Shown: piece after piece, positions 36,544 to 45,270 of the stretch
How positions within the stretch are numbered: the stretch's first letter is position 1
How the letters are laid out: each line of letters starts with the position of its first letter
The notes under the pieces: model-generated
Database searches by the model: none
Seen by the model: only the letters and a program-made list of their open reading frames with translations
What the model was told of the DNA's origin: nothing
DNA from: Deltaproteobacteria bacterium
GTDB lineage: Bacteria > Desulfobacterota > Binatia > DP-6
Direction of reading: 5' to 3'
NCBI GenBank assembly: GCA_005888095.1
Contig: VBKF01000093.1
Location: 37,393-101,392 of the forward strand
DNA length: 64,000 nt
Position numbers and translations under genes: made by a program

Positions 36544-36636
36544 ATGCAGCGCCCGACCGCGATGTGCTGTTGTTGTACCGAGGCCCGGGGGACCTCCCGT
36601 GCCCGCGGTCGCGCCGCGCTCGTCCGTCGTCCCTGA
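36544..36636 (+). CDS. Poly-cysteine leader peptide (attenuator ORF) of the sulfate transport operon
   Basis: A 30-codon ORF, ATG at 36544 to TGA at 36634-36636, beginning MQRPTAM and followed by four consecutive Cys codons (TGC TGT TGT TGT at 36565-36576), then TEARG and an Arg/Ala-rich tail. Four Cys in a row is very unusual and fits a peptide whose translation measures charged Cys-tRNA. A terminator hairpin lies 24 bp after its stop and the sulfate-binding protein gene 98 bp after. Poly-Cys leader peptides controlling sulfur genes are known from mycobacteria; this appears to be an independent or distant example. Its role here is inferred from architecture. Confidence 0.65.
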   Translation: MQRPTAMCCCCTEARGTSRARGRAALVRRP

Positions 36637-36672
36637 CGTGGACGCAACGCCGTGACCCAGAGGCCCGGGAGG
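36581..36672 (+). promoter_or_regulatory. Competing RNA pairings that can block the terminator
   Basis: CCTCCCG at 36593-36599 is perfectly complementary to CGGGAGG at 36666-36672, which overlaps the 5' arm of the terminator. In addition AGGCCCGGGGG at 36581-36591, four bases after the last Cys codon, can pair over 11 bp with the terminator's 3' arm (36681-36691). A ribosome paused on the Cys codons would cover roughly to 36590 and leave 36593-36599 free to form the first pairing. These are mutually exclusive with the terminator, the hallmark of an attenuator. Confidence 0.5.
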
Positions 36673-36700
36673 CGCATGCCCCCCCGGGCCTTTTCGTTTT
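36661..36700 (+). terminator. Intrinsic terminator upstream of the sulfate transport genes
   Basis: AGGCCCGGG (36661-36669) pairs perfectly with CCCGGGCCT (36683-36691), with a small inner GGC/GCC stem around a GCAT loop, and is followed by TTTTCGTTTT. It is the only convincing stem plus T-run terminator noticed in the window, and it lies between the leader peptide and the start of the first structural gene, where it would stop the operon unless disrupted. Confidence 0.75.
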
Positions 36701-36734
36701 CGGCGACACGAACCTGCGAACGGAGGGACGACGG

Positions 36735-37712
36735 ATGAAGCGGACACTGACGGCACTCGTGATGATCACCTGGCTCGGCACGGCGCACGCCGTCGAGCTG
36801 CTGAACGTCTCTTACGACCCGACGCGCGAGCTGTGGCGTCAGCTGAACGAGCGCTTCATCGCGGCCTCTGCGAAGAGTCCGGGGGGTCAGCTGAGCATCA
36901 AGCAGTCGCACGGCGGGTCGAGCGCCCAGGCTCGCGCCGTGATCGACGGCCTCGAGGCCGACGTCGTGACGCTGGCGCTCGAGCCGGACACCGACGCCAT
37001 CCGCAAGGCCGGCCTCATCGGCGACGGCTGGCAGAGCCGGCTGCCCAACGGCTCGGTCCCGTATACCTCGACGATCGTCTTCGTCGTCCGCAAGGGGAAC
37101 CCCAAGGGCATCAAGGACTGGCCCGACCTCGTGAAGCCGGGCATCCAGATCATCACGCCGAGCCCGAAGACCTCGGGCAACGGGAAGCTGTCGTTTCTCG
37201 CGGCCTGGGGTTCGGTGATCTCCCGTGGAGGCTCCGAGGCCGCCGCGCTCGACTACGTGACCCGGCTCTACAAGCAGGTGCCGGTGCTCGATTCCGGGGC
37301 GCGCGGCTCCACCACCACCTTCGCCCAGAAGAAGCTCGGCGACGTCCACCTCACCTGGGAGAACGAGGCGCATCTGGAGGTCGAGGAGGCAGGCGGCGAG
37401 CTCGAGGTCGTGAACCCGCCGGTGAGCATCCTGGCAACTCCGCCGGTCGCGGTGGTGGACGCCAACGTCAAGCGCCATGGCACCGAGGCGGCCGCGCGGG
37501 CCTACCTCGAGTACCTCTACACGGACGAGGCCCAGGAGATCATCGCCAAGAACTTCTACCGCCCCGTGAAGGCCGAGGTCCTGGCGCGGCACAAGTCGGA
37601 CCTCCCGGAGCTCAAGCTCTTCCAGGTCACCGCGATCGCCAAGGACTGGGACGACGCCTTCGCCAAGTTCTTCGGCGAGGGCAAGGTCTTCGACAGCATC
37701 TTCAAGCCGTAA
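36735..37712 (+). CDS. sbp: Sulfate/thiosulfate-binding periplasmic protein
   Basis: A 325-residue solute-binding protein: signal peptide (about 1-18, ending GTAHA), then the family opening ELLNVSYDPTRELW, the QSHGGSSAQARAV anion-binding segment and the PSPKTSGNGK block, all typical of Sbp/CysP. It binds sulfate or thiosulfate in the periplasm for the CysTWA transporter encoded next. The ATG at 36735 follows a GGAGGG ribosome site. Expression probably depends on read-through of the upstream attenuator. Confidence 0.95.
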   Translation: MKRTLTALVMITWLGTAHAVELLNVSYDPTRELWRQLNERFIAASAKSPGGQLSIKQSHGGSSAQARAVIDGLEADVVTLALEPDTDAIRKAGLIGDGWQSRLPNGSVPYTSTIVFVVRKGNPKGIKDWPDLVKPGIQIITPSPKTSGNGKLSFLAAWGSVISRGGSEAAALDYVTRLYKQVPVLDSGARGSTTTFAQKKLGDVHLTWENEAHLEVEEAGGELEVVNPPVSILATPPVAVVDANVKRHGTEAAARAYLEYLYTDEAQEIIAKNFYRPVKAEVLARHKSDLPELKLFQVTAIAKDWDDAFAKFFGEGKVFDSIFKP

Positions 37713-37723
37713 GGGGACGAGCC

Positions 37724-38548
37724 GTGAACGACGTCAACCGCCGCGTGCTGCCCGGCTTCCGCCTGAGCCTCGGCTACACGCTCGCCTATCTCGGCCTGCT
37801 GGTCATGGTGCCGCTCGCCGCCTGCTTCCTGAAGGCGGCGACGCTGCCGTTCGACCGTTTCTGGGCCGCGGTCTCGACCGAGCGTGCCGTCGCGGCCTAC
37901 GAGCTGACCGTCGGCGCCTCGCTCGTCTCGGCGGCGATCAACGTCGTGCTCGGCCTCCTCGTCGCCTGGGTGCTGGTGCGCTACGAGTTTCCCTTGAAGC
38001 GCGTGGTCGACTCGCTCGTCGACCTGCCGTTCGCGCTGCCGACGGCGGTCGCCGGGCTCGTCTATTCGAGCCTCTACGTCCAGTCGGGATGGCTCGGGCG
38101 CTTCCTCGTCCCGCTCGGCATCCAGGCCGCCTACTCGCGCCTCGCCATCGTCCTGGTGCTCGTCTTCGTCGGCTTCCCCTTCGTGGTGCGCACGCTCGAG
38201 CCCGTGCTCGAGCGGATCGACGCCGACGTCGAGGAGGCGGCCGCCTGCCTCGGCGCGACGCGTCTCCAGACCGTCACCCGGGTGATCTTCCCCTCGCTCT
38301 ACCCGGCGCTCGTGACCGGCTTCGCCCTCTCCTTCGCGCGTGCGCTCGGGGAGTACGGCTCGGTCGTCTTCGTGTCGGGCAACATGCCCTTCAAGACCGA
38401 GATCGCGCCGGTGCTGATCGTCGCGCGGCTCGAGGAGTTCGCCTACGCCGAGGCGACCGCGATCGCGGTCGTCCTCCTGCTCATCTCGTTCGCGGTCCTG
38501 GTGGCCGTCAACCTGCTCGAGAGGTGGAGCAAACGTGTCTACGCCTGA
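37724..38548 (+). CDS. cysT: Sulfate ABC transporter permease CysT
   Basis: A 274-residue permease with six hydrophobic segments. The ATPase-coupling EAA loop is recognisable (EEAAACLGATRLQTVTRVIFP), and LPFALPTAVAGL plus GEYGSVVFVSGN are strongly typical of CysT/CysU. The GTG start at 37724 follows an AGGGGACGA ribosome site 11 bp after the sbp stop. It pairs with CysW, whose gene overlaps its end by 14 bp. Confidence 0.95.
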   Translation: MNDVNRRVLPGFRLSLGYTLAYLGLLVMVPLAACFLKAATLPFDRFWAAVSTERAVAAYELTVGASLVSAAINVVLGLLVAWVLVRYEFPLKRVVDSLVDLPFALPTAVAGLVYSSLYVQSGWLGRFLVPLGIQAAYSRLAIVLVLVFVGFPFVVRTLEPVLERIDADVEEAAACLGATRLQTVTRVIFPSLYPALVTGFALSFARALGEYGSVVFVSGNMPFKTEIAPVLIVARLEEFAYAEATAIAVVLLLISFAVLVAVNLLERWSKRVYA

Positions 38549-39416
38549 GAAGACGAACCCGCGGTCCGACCCGCGCTGGGTGCGCGTCACGCTCGTCGCG
38601 GCGGCGCTCGGCGTGATCGGGGTCCTGATCGTGATCCCGCTCGTCGACGTCTTCGTCGAGGCGTTCGCGCGCGGCTTCGGGGCCTACTGGCACACCCTCA
38701 CGGCCGACGAGGACACGCTGGCCGCGATTCGCCTGACGCTCACGGTCGCGCCGCTCGCGGTCGCCACCAACCTGATCTTCGGGATCGCCGCCGCCTGGGC
38801 GATCGCCCGCTTCCGCTTTCCGGGCCGGACGCTGCTCACGGCGCTCATCGACCTCCCGTTCTCGGTCTCGCCGGTCGTGGCCGGTCTCATCTTCGTGCTG
38901 ATCTTCGGCCTGCAGGGCTACCTCGGCCCGTGGCTGCGGGCACACGACTGGCGGATCATCTTCGCCACCCCGGGCCTCGTCCTCGCGACCACCTTCGTCA
39001 CCTTCCCCTTCGTCGCCCGCGAGCTGATCCCGGTCATGGAGGCGATCGGCGCCGAGGAGGAGATCGCAGCCGTGAGCCTCGGCGCGTCGGGCTGGCAGCT
39101 CTTCCGGCGCGTGACCCTGCCCAACATCAAGTGGGCCCTCGTCTACGGCATCATTCTCTGCAACGCGCGCGCCATGGGCGAGTTCGGCGCCGTCTACGTC
39201 GTCTCCGGCCACATCACCGGCCGCACCGACACCATGCCGCTGCGCGTGGAGAAGCTCTTCCAGGAGTACAACACGGCGGGCGCCTTCGCGGTGGCCTCGC
39301 TGCTCGCGTCGCTCGCGCTCGTGACCCTTGCCGTCAAGACCGCGCTCGAATGGAAGACCCGCCGCGACCTCGCCGAGGCCGCGCGGCTGCGCAGTGAAGG
39401 AGAGGTGGACCAATGA
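38535..39416 (+). CDS. cysW: Sulfate ABC transporter permease CysW
   Basis: A 293-residue permease, homologous to CysT. It contains [16 protein letters not shown], the EAA loop [22 protein letters not shown] and [15 protein letters not shown], all diagnostic for CysW. The GTG start lies inside the end of cysT (14-bp overlap) and the stop overlaps the cysA start by 4 bp, so the three membrane and ATPase subunits are tightly coupled. Confidence 0.95.
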   Translation: MSTPEKTNPRSDPRWVRVTLVAAALGVIGVLIVIPLVDVFVEAFARGFGAYWHTLTADEDTLAAIRLTLTVAPLAVATNLIFGIAAAWAIARFRFPGRTLLTALIDLPFSVSPVVAGLIFVLIFGLQGYLGPWLRAHDWRIIFATPGLVLATTFVTFPFVARELIPVMEAIGAEEEIAAVSLGASGWQLFRRVTLPNIKWALVYGIILCNARAMGEFGAVYVVSGHITGRTDTMPLRVEKLFQEYNTAGAFAVASLLASLALVTLAVKTALEWKTRRDLAEAARLRSEGEVDQ

Positions 39417-40471
39417 GCATCTCCGTGAAGCAGGTGAGCAAGAGCTTCGGGAGCTTTCGCGCCCTCGAGCACGTGAGCCTCGAGGTCGCGGGCGGGTCGC
39501 TCGTCGCCCTGCTCGGCCCGTCCGGGTCCGGGAAGACGACGCTGCTGCGCATCATCGCCGGCCTCGAGGTCCCCGACGCGGGCACGGTCCTCTACCAGGA
39601 CGAGGACGTGACCGAGGCCGCCGTGAAGGACCGGAACGTCGGCTTCGTCTTCCAGCACTACGCGCTCTTCCGTCACATGACGGTGTTCGAGAACGTGGCC
39701 TTCGGGCTCCGCGTGCGGCGCTGGCCGCGAAAGCGCGTGAAGGAGCGCGTCGGCGAGCTGCTCCGCCTGATCCAGCTCGACGGGCTCGCCGGCTCCTACC
39801 CCTCCCAGCTCTCCGGCGGCCAGCGCCAGCGCGTGGCCCTCGCGCGCGCGCTGGCACCGGAGCCCAAGGTGCTCCTCCTCGACGAGCCGTTCGGCGCGCT
39901 CGACGCCAAGGTCCGGCAGGACCTCCGGCAATGGCTGCGCCGGCTGCACGACGAGATCCACGTGACCAGCGTCTTCGTGACGCACGACCAGGAGGAGGCG
40001 TTCGAGGTGGCCGACCGCGTGGTCATCATGAACCACGGCCACGTCGAGCAGACGGGCACGCCGCGGGAGATCTTCGAGCGCCCCGCCAATCCCTTCGTGA
40101 TGGACTTCCTCGGCAACGTGAACGTCTTCCACGGCCACGTCGTGCGCGGCCGCATGAAGGCCGGGAGCCTCGAGGTCGACTACCCGGCGCACCCGCACGA
40201 CGAGCCGCGGCCGGCGACGGCCTTCGTCCGCTCCCACGAGCTCGAGATCCTCGCCAAGCGGAACGGCCGCCCGAGCCTCGAGGGGAAGATCGTGCACCTG
40301 AGCCCGGCGGGGCCGGTGGTGAAGGCGCGCGTGTTCGCCGCCGACTTCGGCGTCGTGCTGAACGTCGACGTCGCGCGGGACCGCTACGCGGAGCTCGGGC
40401 TCGAGGTGGGCGACACGGTGTACGTCGCGCCGCGCGACGTGCGCGTCTACTTGCAGGACTACGTCATCTGA
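39413..40471 (+). CDS. cysA: Sulfate/thiosulfate ABC transporter ATPase CysA
   Basis: A 352-residue ATPase. Walker A is GPSGSGKT (residues 35-42), the signature LSGGQRQRV, Walker [13 protein letters not shown] and the H-loop His in FVTHDQEEA. The C-terminal 110 residues form the regulatory TOBE-like region seen in CysA. It energises uptake of sulfate. It starts within the cysW stop (ATGA) and ends the operon; the next gene converges with 18 bp between. Confidence 0.95.
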   Translation: MSISVKQVSKSFGSFRALEHVSLEVAGGSLVALLGPSGSGKTTLLRIIAGLEVPDAGTVLYQDEDVTEAAVKDRNVGFVFQHYALFRHMTVFENVAFGLRVRRWPRKRVKERVGELLRLIQLDGLAGSYPSQLSGGQRQRVALARALAPEPKVLLLDEPFGALDAKVRQDLRQWLRRLHDEIHVTSVFVTHDQEEAFEVADRVVIMNHGHVEQTGTPREIFERPANPFVMDFLGNVNVFHGHVVRGRMKAGSLEVDYPAHPHDEPRPATAFVRSHELEILAKRNGRPSLEGKIVHLSPAGPVVKARVFAADFGVVLNVDVARDRYAELGLEVGDTVYVAPRDVRVYLQDYVI

Positions 40472-40489
40472 GGAGGATCGAGGCCATTT

Positions 40490-41656
40490 TCAGGCCACGA
40501 ACTCGCCCGCCCAGAGCGCGTCGAGGAACTGTCGGAAGGGGACGATCGATATCGCGTCGACCCGACGTCGCCGCGGCTCGAGGCAGACGCAGAGATAGCG
40601 GGCGAGCTTCCGCTCCTCGGCCAGCGCACGCAGCGAACGCAGGTCCTGCGGTGACACGCTGTCCTTGGCCTTCACCTCGATCGCCGTGTGGTCGCCCAGA
40701 ACGAAGTCCACCTCGAAGCCCGAGGTCGAGCGCCAGTAGCGTACCGGCTCGCCCGATGCATAGTCGCGGTAGGCCACGAGCTCGTGCAAGAGCCAGGTCT
40801 CGAACGCGGGCCCGAACTCCGGCGTGCCCGACTTGACCAGCCGGCCCTGCAACGCCGAGACGACGCCCACGTCGAAGAAGTAGTACTTCGACGCGACGAT
40901 CGGCTTGCGCTTTCTCGAGAGCTGCCACGCGGGAACCTCGTACAGGAGGAGCGTGTCCGTGAGAATCTCGAAGTACTCGTAGACGGTCGTACGTGGCACC
41001 TGCGCGTCACTCGCCACGTTCGTGAAGTTCACGAGCGTCGCGTTGCAGAGCGCCGCAACGCGCAGGAAGCGGCTGAAGGCCGGCACGTTGCGGGTCGCTC
41101 CTTCCGCGACGATCTCCTGCTGGAGGTAGGTCCCGGTATACGCCTCGAGGTCTGCCCGCGGGTCGTCCGAGAAATAGATCGACGGCAGCAGCCCGCGCTC
41201 GATGGCGCGGGCGAGCTCGAAGTGCGCGCCCAGCTCACGACAGGTGAGCGGGTGCAAGTACCGCGTTCGGGCGCGCCCGCCGAGGAGATTGATCCCGCCG
41301 CGACGAAGCTTGCGGGCGCTCGAGCCGGTGAGGAGAAATCGCACGCCCCGCTCCTCGATCAGGCGGTGCACCTCGTTCAGCAACTCGGGCAGGCGCTGCA
41401 CCTCGTCGACGACGACGAGCTTGTCTCGCGGCGACAGCTCCTCGGCGAGCCGGCCGGGTCGCTGGCACAAGGCGAGGTAGACGGAGCTGTCGAGGAGGTC
41501 ATAGATGCGCGCGTCGGGGAGCGTCCGACGAATCCAGAACGTCTTTCCCGTCTGGCGTGGGCCGAAGAGGAAGTGGGACTTCTTGGCGAGCCACTCCTTC
41601 AGATCCGGCAGGCGCTCGACGACCGGTGGGCTCGGTGGCCTACGGGCAACCGTCAT
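40490..41656 (-). CDS. AAA-like ATPase with DUF4143 domain
   Basis: A 388-residue protein of the widespread ATPase plus DUF4143 family. Walker A is GPRQTGKT (residues 32-39), Walker B VVVDEVQ, and a sensor-like LLTGSSARKL follows. The C-terminal DUF4143 part holds a restriction-nuclease-like core (FEVDFVLGDHTAIEVKA). The family is common in accessory DNA of bacteria and archaea; its function is not established. It lies alone between the sulfate operon and an esterase, with an AT-rich palindrome upstream of its ATG. Confidence 0.87.
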   Translation of the reverse strand: MTVARRPPSPPVVERLPDLKEWLAKKSHFLFGPRQTGKTFWIRRTLPDARIYDLLDSSVYLALCQRPGRLAEELSPRDKLVVVDEVQRLPELLNEVHRLIEERGVRFLLTGSSARKLRRGGINLLGGRARTRYLHPLTCRELGAHFELARAIERGLLPSIYFSDDPRADLEAYTGTYLQQEIVAEGATRNVPAFSRFLRVAALCNATLVNFTNVASDAQVPRTTVYEYFEILTDTLLLYEVPAWQLSRKRKPIVASKYYFFDVGVVSALQGRLVKSGTPEFGPAFETWLLHELVAYRDYASGEPVRYWRSTSGFEVDFVLGDHTAIEVKAKDSVSPQDLRSLRALAEERKLARYLCVCLEPRRRRVDAISIVPFRQFLDALWAGEFVA

Positions 41657-41668
41657 GTCTGTCGTCGA

Positions 41669-41680
41669 TTATCATGATAA
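41669..41680. promoter_or_regulatory. AT-rich palindrome TTATCATGATAA upstream of the DUF4143 gene
   Basis: A perfect 12-bp palindrome begins 12 bp before the ATG of the DUF4143 ATPase and is flanked by GTCGA and TCGAC arms. It stands out as AT-rich in very GC-rich DNA. On the minus strand a TTGACG (41699-41694) and the palindrome itself could supply promoter hexamers, so it may be an operator overlapping the -10 region. Confidence 0.4.
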
Positions 41681-41805
41681 ACGTCGACTCGATCGTCAAG
41701 GGTCGACCATCGAGGACCGCGCGAAGGTCGGCTCGGCCTCGACCGGCGGTGCGGTAGCCGCCGCGTGGCGGATTGGGCTATGTGACGGGACCAAGGAGAA
41801 CTGCC

Positions 41806-42741
41806 ATGCCGCTCGATCCGCAGGCCAGAGCCATCATCGATCAGTTCGCAGCCATGGGAGGGGCGGAGCTCCACGAGATGTCGGTGCCGCAGGCCCGCGA
41901 GCTGATCCTCGGCATGGCGGGTCTCGCCGGCGAGCCCGAGTCCATCGCGCGGGTCGAGAACAGCATGGTCCCCGGGCCCGCGGGCGACATCCCCATCCGC
42001 ATCTACACGCCGGTGGGGACGGCACCCTTCCCCGTGCTCGTCTACTTCCACGGCGGCGGCTGGGTGATCGGTAACCTCGACACGCACGACGGCGTCTGCC
42101 GGAGCCTCGCGAACCGCGTCGGGTGCATCGTCGTCTCCGTCGATTATCGGCTCGCCCCCGAGCATCCCTTTCCCGCCGCGCCCGAGGATTGCTACGCGGC
42201 GACGCGATGGGTCGCCGAGCACGCGGCCACGCTCGGTGCGGATCGCGGGCGCATCGCCGTCGGCGGGGACAGCGCGGGTGGCAATCTCGCGGCCGTCGTC
42301 GCGCTCATGGCCCGCGACCGCGGCGGCCCGAAGCTCGTCCATCAGCTCCTGATCTACCCGGCCACCGACGCCGACTTCGAGACGCGCTCGTGCCGGGAGA
42401 ACGCCGAGGGATATTTCCTCACCCGTGCGGACATGGTCTGGTTCTGGAACCACTACGCGCCGCGCGACGCGGACCGCCGGAATCCGTACGCGGCCCCGCT
42501 GCGCGCCGCGAGCCTCGGCGGGCTGCCGCCGGCGCTGGTGATCACCGCGGAGTTCGACCCCCTACGCGACGAGGGCGAAGCCTACGGCGCGCGGCTACGC
42601 GACGCGGGCGTCCCCGTGCGGCTCAGCCGCTACGACGGGATGATCCACGGCTTCTTCCAGATGGGCGCCGTCGTCGACCGCGGGCGTGCCGCCGTCGAGG
42701 AGGCTGCACGGGCGCTCGGGCAGGCTTTCGCGACCCGCTGA
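41806..42741 (+). CDS. Alpha/beta-hydrolase, hormone-sensitive lipase (HSL) family esterase
   Basis: A 311-residue esterase. The oxyanion motif HGGGW is followed by the nucleophile elbow GGDSAGG, then the acid in EFDPLRDEG and the His in GMIHGFFQM, the full catalytic set of the HSL/bacterial group IV family. No signal peptide is present, so it acts in the cytosol on short-chain esters. The ATG at 41806 is chosen over one at 41773 because AAGGAG lies eight bases before it. It converges on the fused gene with three bases between stops. Confidence 0.92.
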   Translation: MPLDPQARAIIDQFAAMGGAELHEMSVPQARELILGMAGLAGEPESIARVENSMVPGPAGDIPIRIYTPVGTAPFPVLVYFHGGGWVIGNLDTHDGVCRSLANRVGCIVVSVDYRLAPEHPFPAAPEDCYAATRWVAEHAATLGADRGRIAVGGDSAGGNLAAVVALMARDRGGPKLVHQLLIYPATDADFETRSCRENAEGYFLTRADMVWFWNHYAPRDADRRNPYAAPLRAASLGGLPPALVITAEFDPLRDEGEAYGARLRDAGVPVRLSRYDGMIHGFFQMGAVVDRGRAAVEEAARALGQAFATR

Positions 42742-42744
42742 GAT

Positions 42745-45270
42745 TCAGCCGAGCGTCGCGAGCAGCCGCTCGTAGCGCTCCGTCGGCTTCTCGAGACGCC
42801 GGAGCGCCGCGATGAAGCGCTCGAGCCGCTCGCGGCTCCCGAGCAGCGCCTGCGGATCGGCCAGGATCTCCTCGACGGGACTCGCCCGCTGCTCGACGGC
42901 GGAGAAGGTGTCGGCGCCGACCGCCAGCACCATGTCGCGCGGGCCGTTGAACTCGACGTACATGTTGTTGTCGGTGTTGACGCGGGCGCCCTCGACCAGC
43001 GCGCGGACGGCGCCGGGCCCGAGCAGGAAGCGCGCGAGGAAATCCTCGGTGGCGTGGAGTCCGACGCGGCCGAGCTCGGGGCCGTTCCAGCGGCGGTCGA
43101 GCTCGGCGACGTCGAGCCGGAGCGGCCGCCGGGAGCCGATCAGGACGCTGTCCATCGACGCGCCCAGATTGAACGCCACGACCTCCGGGAACACCGACTG
43201 CAGGGCCGCCAGGATGGAGCGATAGGTGTCGAGGGAGATCTGGTACTTCTGGAGCCACTGCGCGAAGACCCCGTCGTCGCGCAGCCGGCGATCGACCAGG
43301 CGATAGAAGTCCTGCGTGAAGATGTTGGCGACGCCCATCGCCCACGGATGCGGAGGCTCGGAGATGATCACGTCGTAGGCGTCGTCCGAGGCGAGCAGGA
43401 TGTGGCGCGCGTCGTCCTCGTAGAGGCGCAGCCGCGGGTCGCGCAGCGGATCGTGGTTGACGTGCAGGAAGAATCGTGAGGCCTCGATCACCGCGGGCTC
43501 GATCTCGGCGGCCGTCACGTGCCGGACGGGTGAGGCCAGCGCCGAGCCGACGGTCACGCCGCTCCCCCAGCCGACGACGAACACGTCGTCCGTGCGCGGC
43601 GCGACGAGCAGCGGGACCTGCGCCAGCAGCACCTGCGTGGTCATGTCGGTCGGCGCGTCGCTGGCGTTCCCGCGTGCATTGATGATCAAGTTCCGCTCGC
43701 CGCTCGCCTCCTGGGCCACCAGCACGCTCGCCGTCGGCCCCTCGCGTGCGTAGACCGCGCGCTCGCCGCGGTTCTTGAGCGTCGTCGGGTTCTGCACGGT
43801 GATCCGGCTCGGCTCGAAGACCCCGACATGCAGCTCGAGGAAGTCCCAGTCGGGACGCGCGGACACGCCGAGGGCGACGGCGGCGGCGGCGCTGAACGCC
43901 AGCACGCGCAGCCAGGACGGCTGCCGCCCCGCGAGCGCGAACAGGCAGCCCATCCCAGCCGCCACGGCGGCGACGCCGAGGAGCGTCGACTCCGAGCCGA
44001 CGAGCGGGATCAGGCAGAAGCCGGTGAGGACCGCGCCGAGGATCGCGCCCGCCGTGTTGACGGCGTAGAGGCGGCCGACCACGGGCCCGGCGCTCTCGGT
44101 GCGGCCCTCCAGCGCGCCGACCAGCACGAGCGGCAGCACCGTCCCGGCAAAGAGGACGGGCCAGAGGAGCGCGGCCAGGACGATGCCGACCGAAAGGGCG
44201 AGGATGGCGGCGAACGTCTCGGGCTTCCAGCTCTGGTAGACCTGCAGGTACCAGTACGGCAGCCGGTTCACCATCGACACGGCGACGAGGAGAGCGAGCG
44301 CCATGAGCGCGTGCGCGATCGCCAGGTGCGCGCGCACGCCGGCCCATCGTCCGCCGAAGCGCGACGCCCAGGCGCTGCCCGCGCCGAGCGCGAGCAGGTA
44401 GACGAGGAGCACGACGCTGAACGCGTAGACCGTCGAGCCGACGACCAGGACGAGGACCCGCGTCCACGCCACCTGCGTCGCGAGCGAGGTGGCGCCGGAG
44501 ACGAAGGCCGCGAGAACGAGGAGCCAGCCGGGGCGCGCTCCGGCAGGCGTGCGGGTCGGCCCGACAGGCGCCTCGGGGAGCGGGGGCAGGCGGAGCACGG
44601 CAGCACCGACCCCGATGTTGAGGCCCGCCGCGACCAGGATCGTCCCCCACACGCCGACGAGGGGCATCAGGACGAACCCGGCGGCCGCCACTCCCACGAC
44701 GGCGCCGAGGAGGTTCAGCGTGTACAGCCACTCGGGCGCGATCCGCCGGCTGCGAAGCGCCGCCAGGTAGTCGGCCAGCACGGGAAAGGTGGCGCCCATC
44801 ATGATCGTCGGGGCGACGAGGATCGTGCCGGCCACCACGAAGCGCACGAGGCTGAAGGCGGCGAACGAGAGATGGAACCGGCGCCAGAGCCAGCCGTAGA
44901 GCGGCTCCATGAGCCCCAGGGCGAGCGGGACGAGGAGCGCGGCCACGCCGATGCCGATCTCGAGGCGGGCATACAGTCCCCGGCGGTCGCCGAGCCCGGG
45001 CGCGCGCGACCCGATCACCCAGCTGCCGATCGCGAGCCCCGCCATGAACGCGGCGAGCACGGTCGCGACCGCGAGCGCGGTGGCGCCGAAAAGGTTGCTC
45101 AGGAGCCGCGACCAGACGATCTCGTGCATCAGACCCGCGGCGCCCGAAACCAGGAAAGCGGCGCCGAGGGCGCGGACAATACGGTCGCCCTGCGCGCGCG
45201 GCTGGCCCTTCCGTTCGGCAAGCTCCGCCCGGCGCCGCTCGCGGCGCGCGGGCTTGGCGCCGTCAGGCAT
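42745..45270 (-). CDS. Fused multi-pass membrane / spermidine synthase-like protein (copy 2)
   Basis: An 841-residue protein with the same plan as the gene at 24373: about 14 hydrophobic segments up to residue about 500, then a SAM-dependent spermidine-synthase-like domain. The SAM loop is VVGWGSGVTVGSA, the acid AAEIEPAVIE, and the active-site region VIISEPPHPWAMGVANIFTQ. The YEDDARHIL stretch is closer to true synthases than copy 1. The acceptor is unknown. Its start overlaps the stop of the molybdoenzyme gene by 8 bp, so the two are expressed together. Confidence 0.83.
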   Translation of the reverse strand: MPDGAKPARRERRRAELAERKGQPRAQGDRIVRALGAAFLVSGAAGLMHEIVWSRLLSNLFGATALAVATVLAAFMAGLAIGSWVIGSRAPGLGDRRGLYARLEIGIGVAALLVPLALGLMEPLYGWLWRRFHLSFAAFSLVRFVVAGTILVAPTIMMGATFPVLADYLAALRSRRIAPEWLYTLNLLGAVVGVAAAGFVLMPLVGVWGTILVAAGLNIGVGAAVLRLPPLPEAPVGPTRTPAGARPGWLLVLAAFVSGATSLATQVAWTRVLVLVVGSTVYAFSVVLLVYLLALGAGSAWASRFGGRWAGVRAHLAIAHALMALALLVAVSMVNRLPYWYLQVYQSWKPETFAAILALSVGIVLAALLWPVLFAGTVLPLVLVGALEGRTESAGPVVGRLYAVNTAGAILGAVLTGFCLIPLVGSESTLLGVAAVAAGMGCLFALAGRQPSWLRVLAFSAAAAVALGVSARPDWDFLELHVGVFEPSRITVQNPTTLKNRGERAVYAREGPTASVLVAQEASGERNLIINARGNASDAPTDMTTQVLLAQVPLLVAPRTDDVFVVGWGSGVTVGSALASPVRHVTAAEIEPAVIEASRFFLHVNHDPLRDPRLRLYEDDARHILLASDDAYDVIISEPPHPWAMGVANIFTQDFYRLVDRRLRDDGVFAQWLQKYQISLDTYRSILAALQSVFPEVVAFNLGASMDSVLIGSRRPLRLDVAELDRRWNGPELGRVGLHATEDFLARFLLGPGAVRALVEGARVNTDNNMYVEFNGPRDMVLAVGADTFSAVEQRASPVEEILADPQALLGSRERLERFIAALRRLEKPTERYERLLATLG

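Noticed and set aside
40472..40489. Possible terminator between cysA and the DUF4143 gene
   Set aside because: The 18-bp gap holds no stem followed by a T-run.
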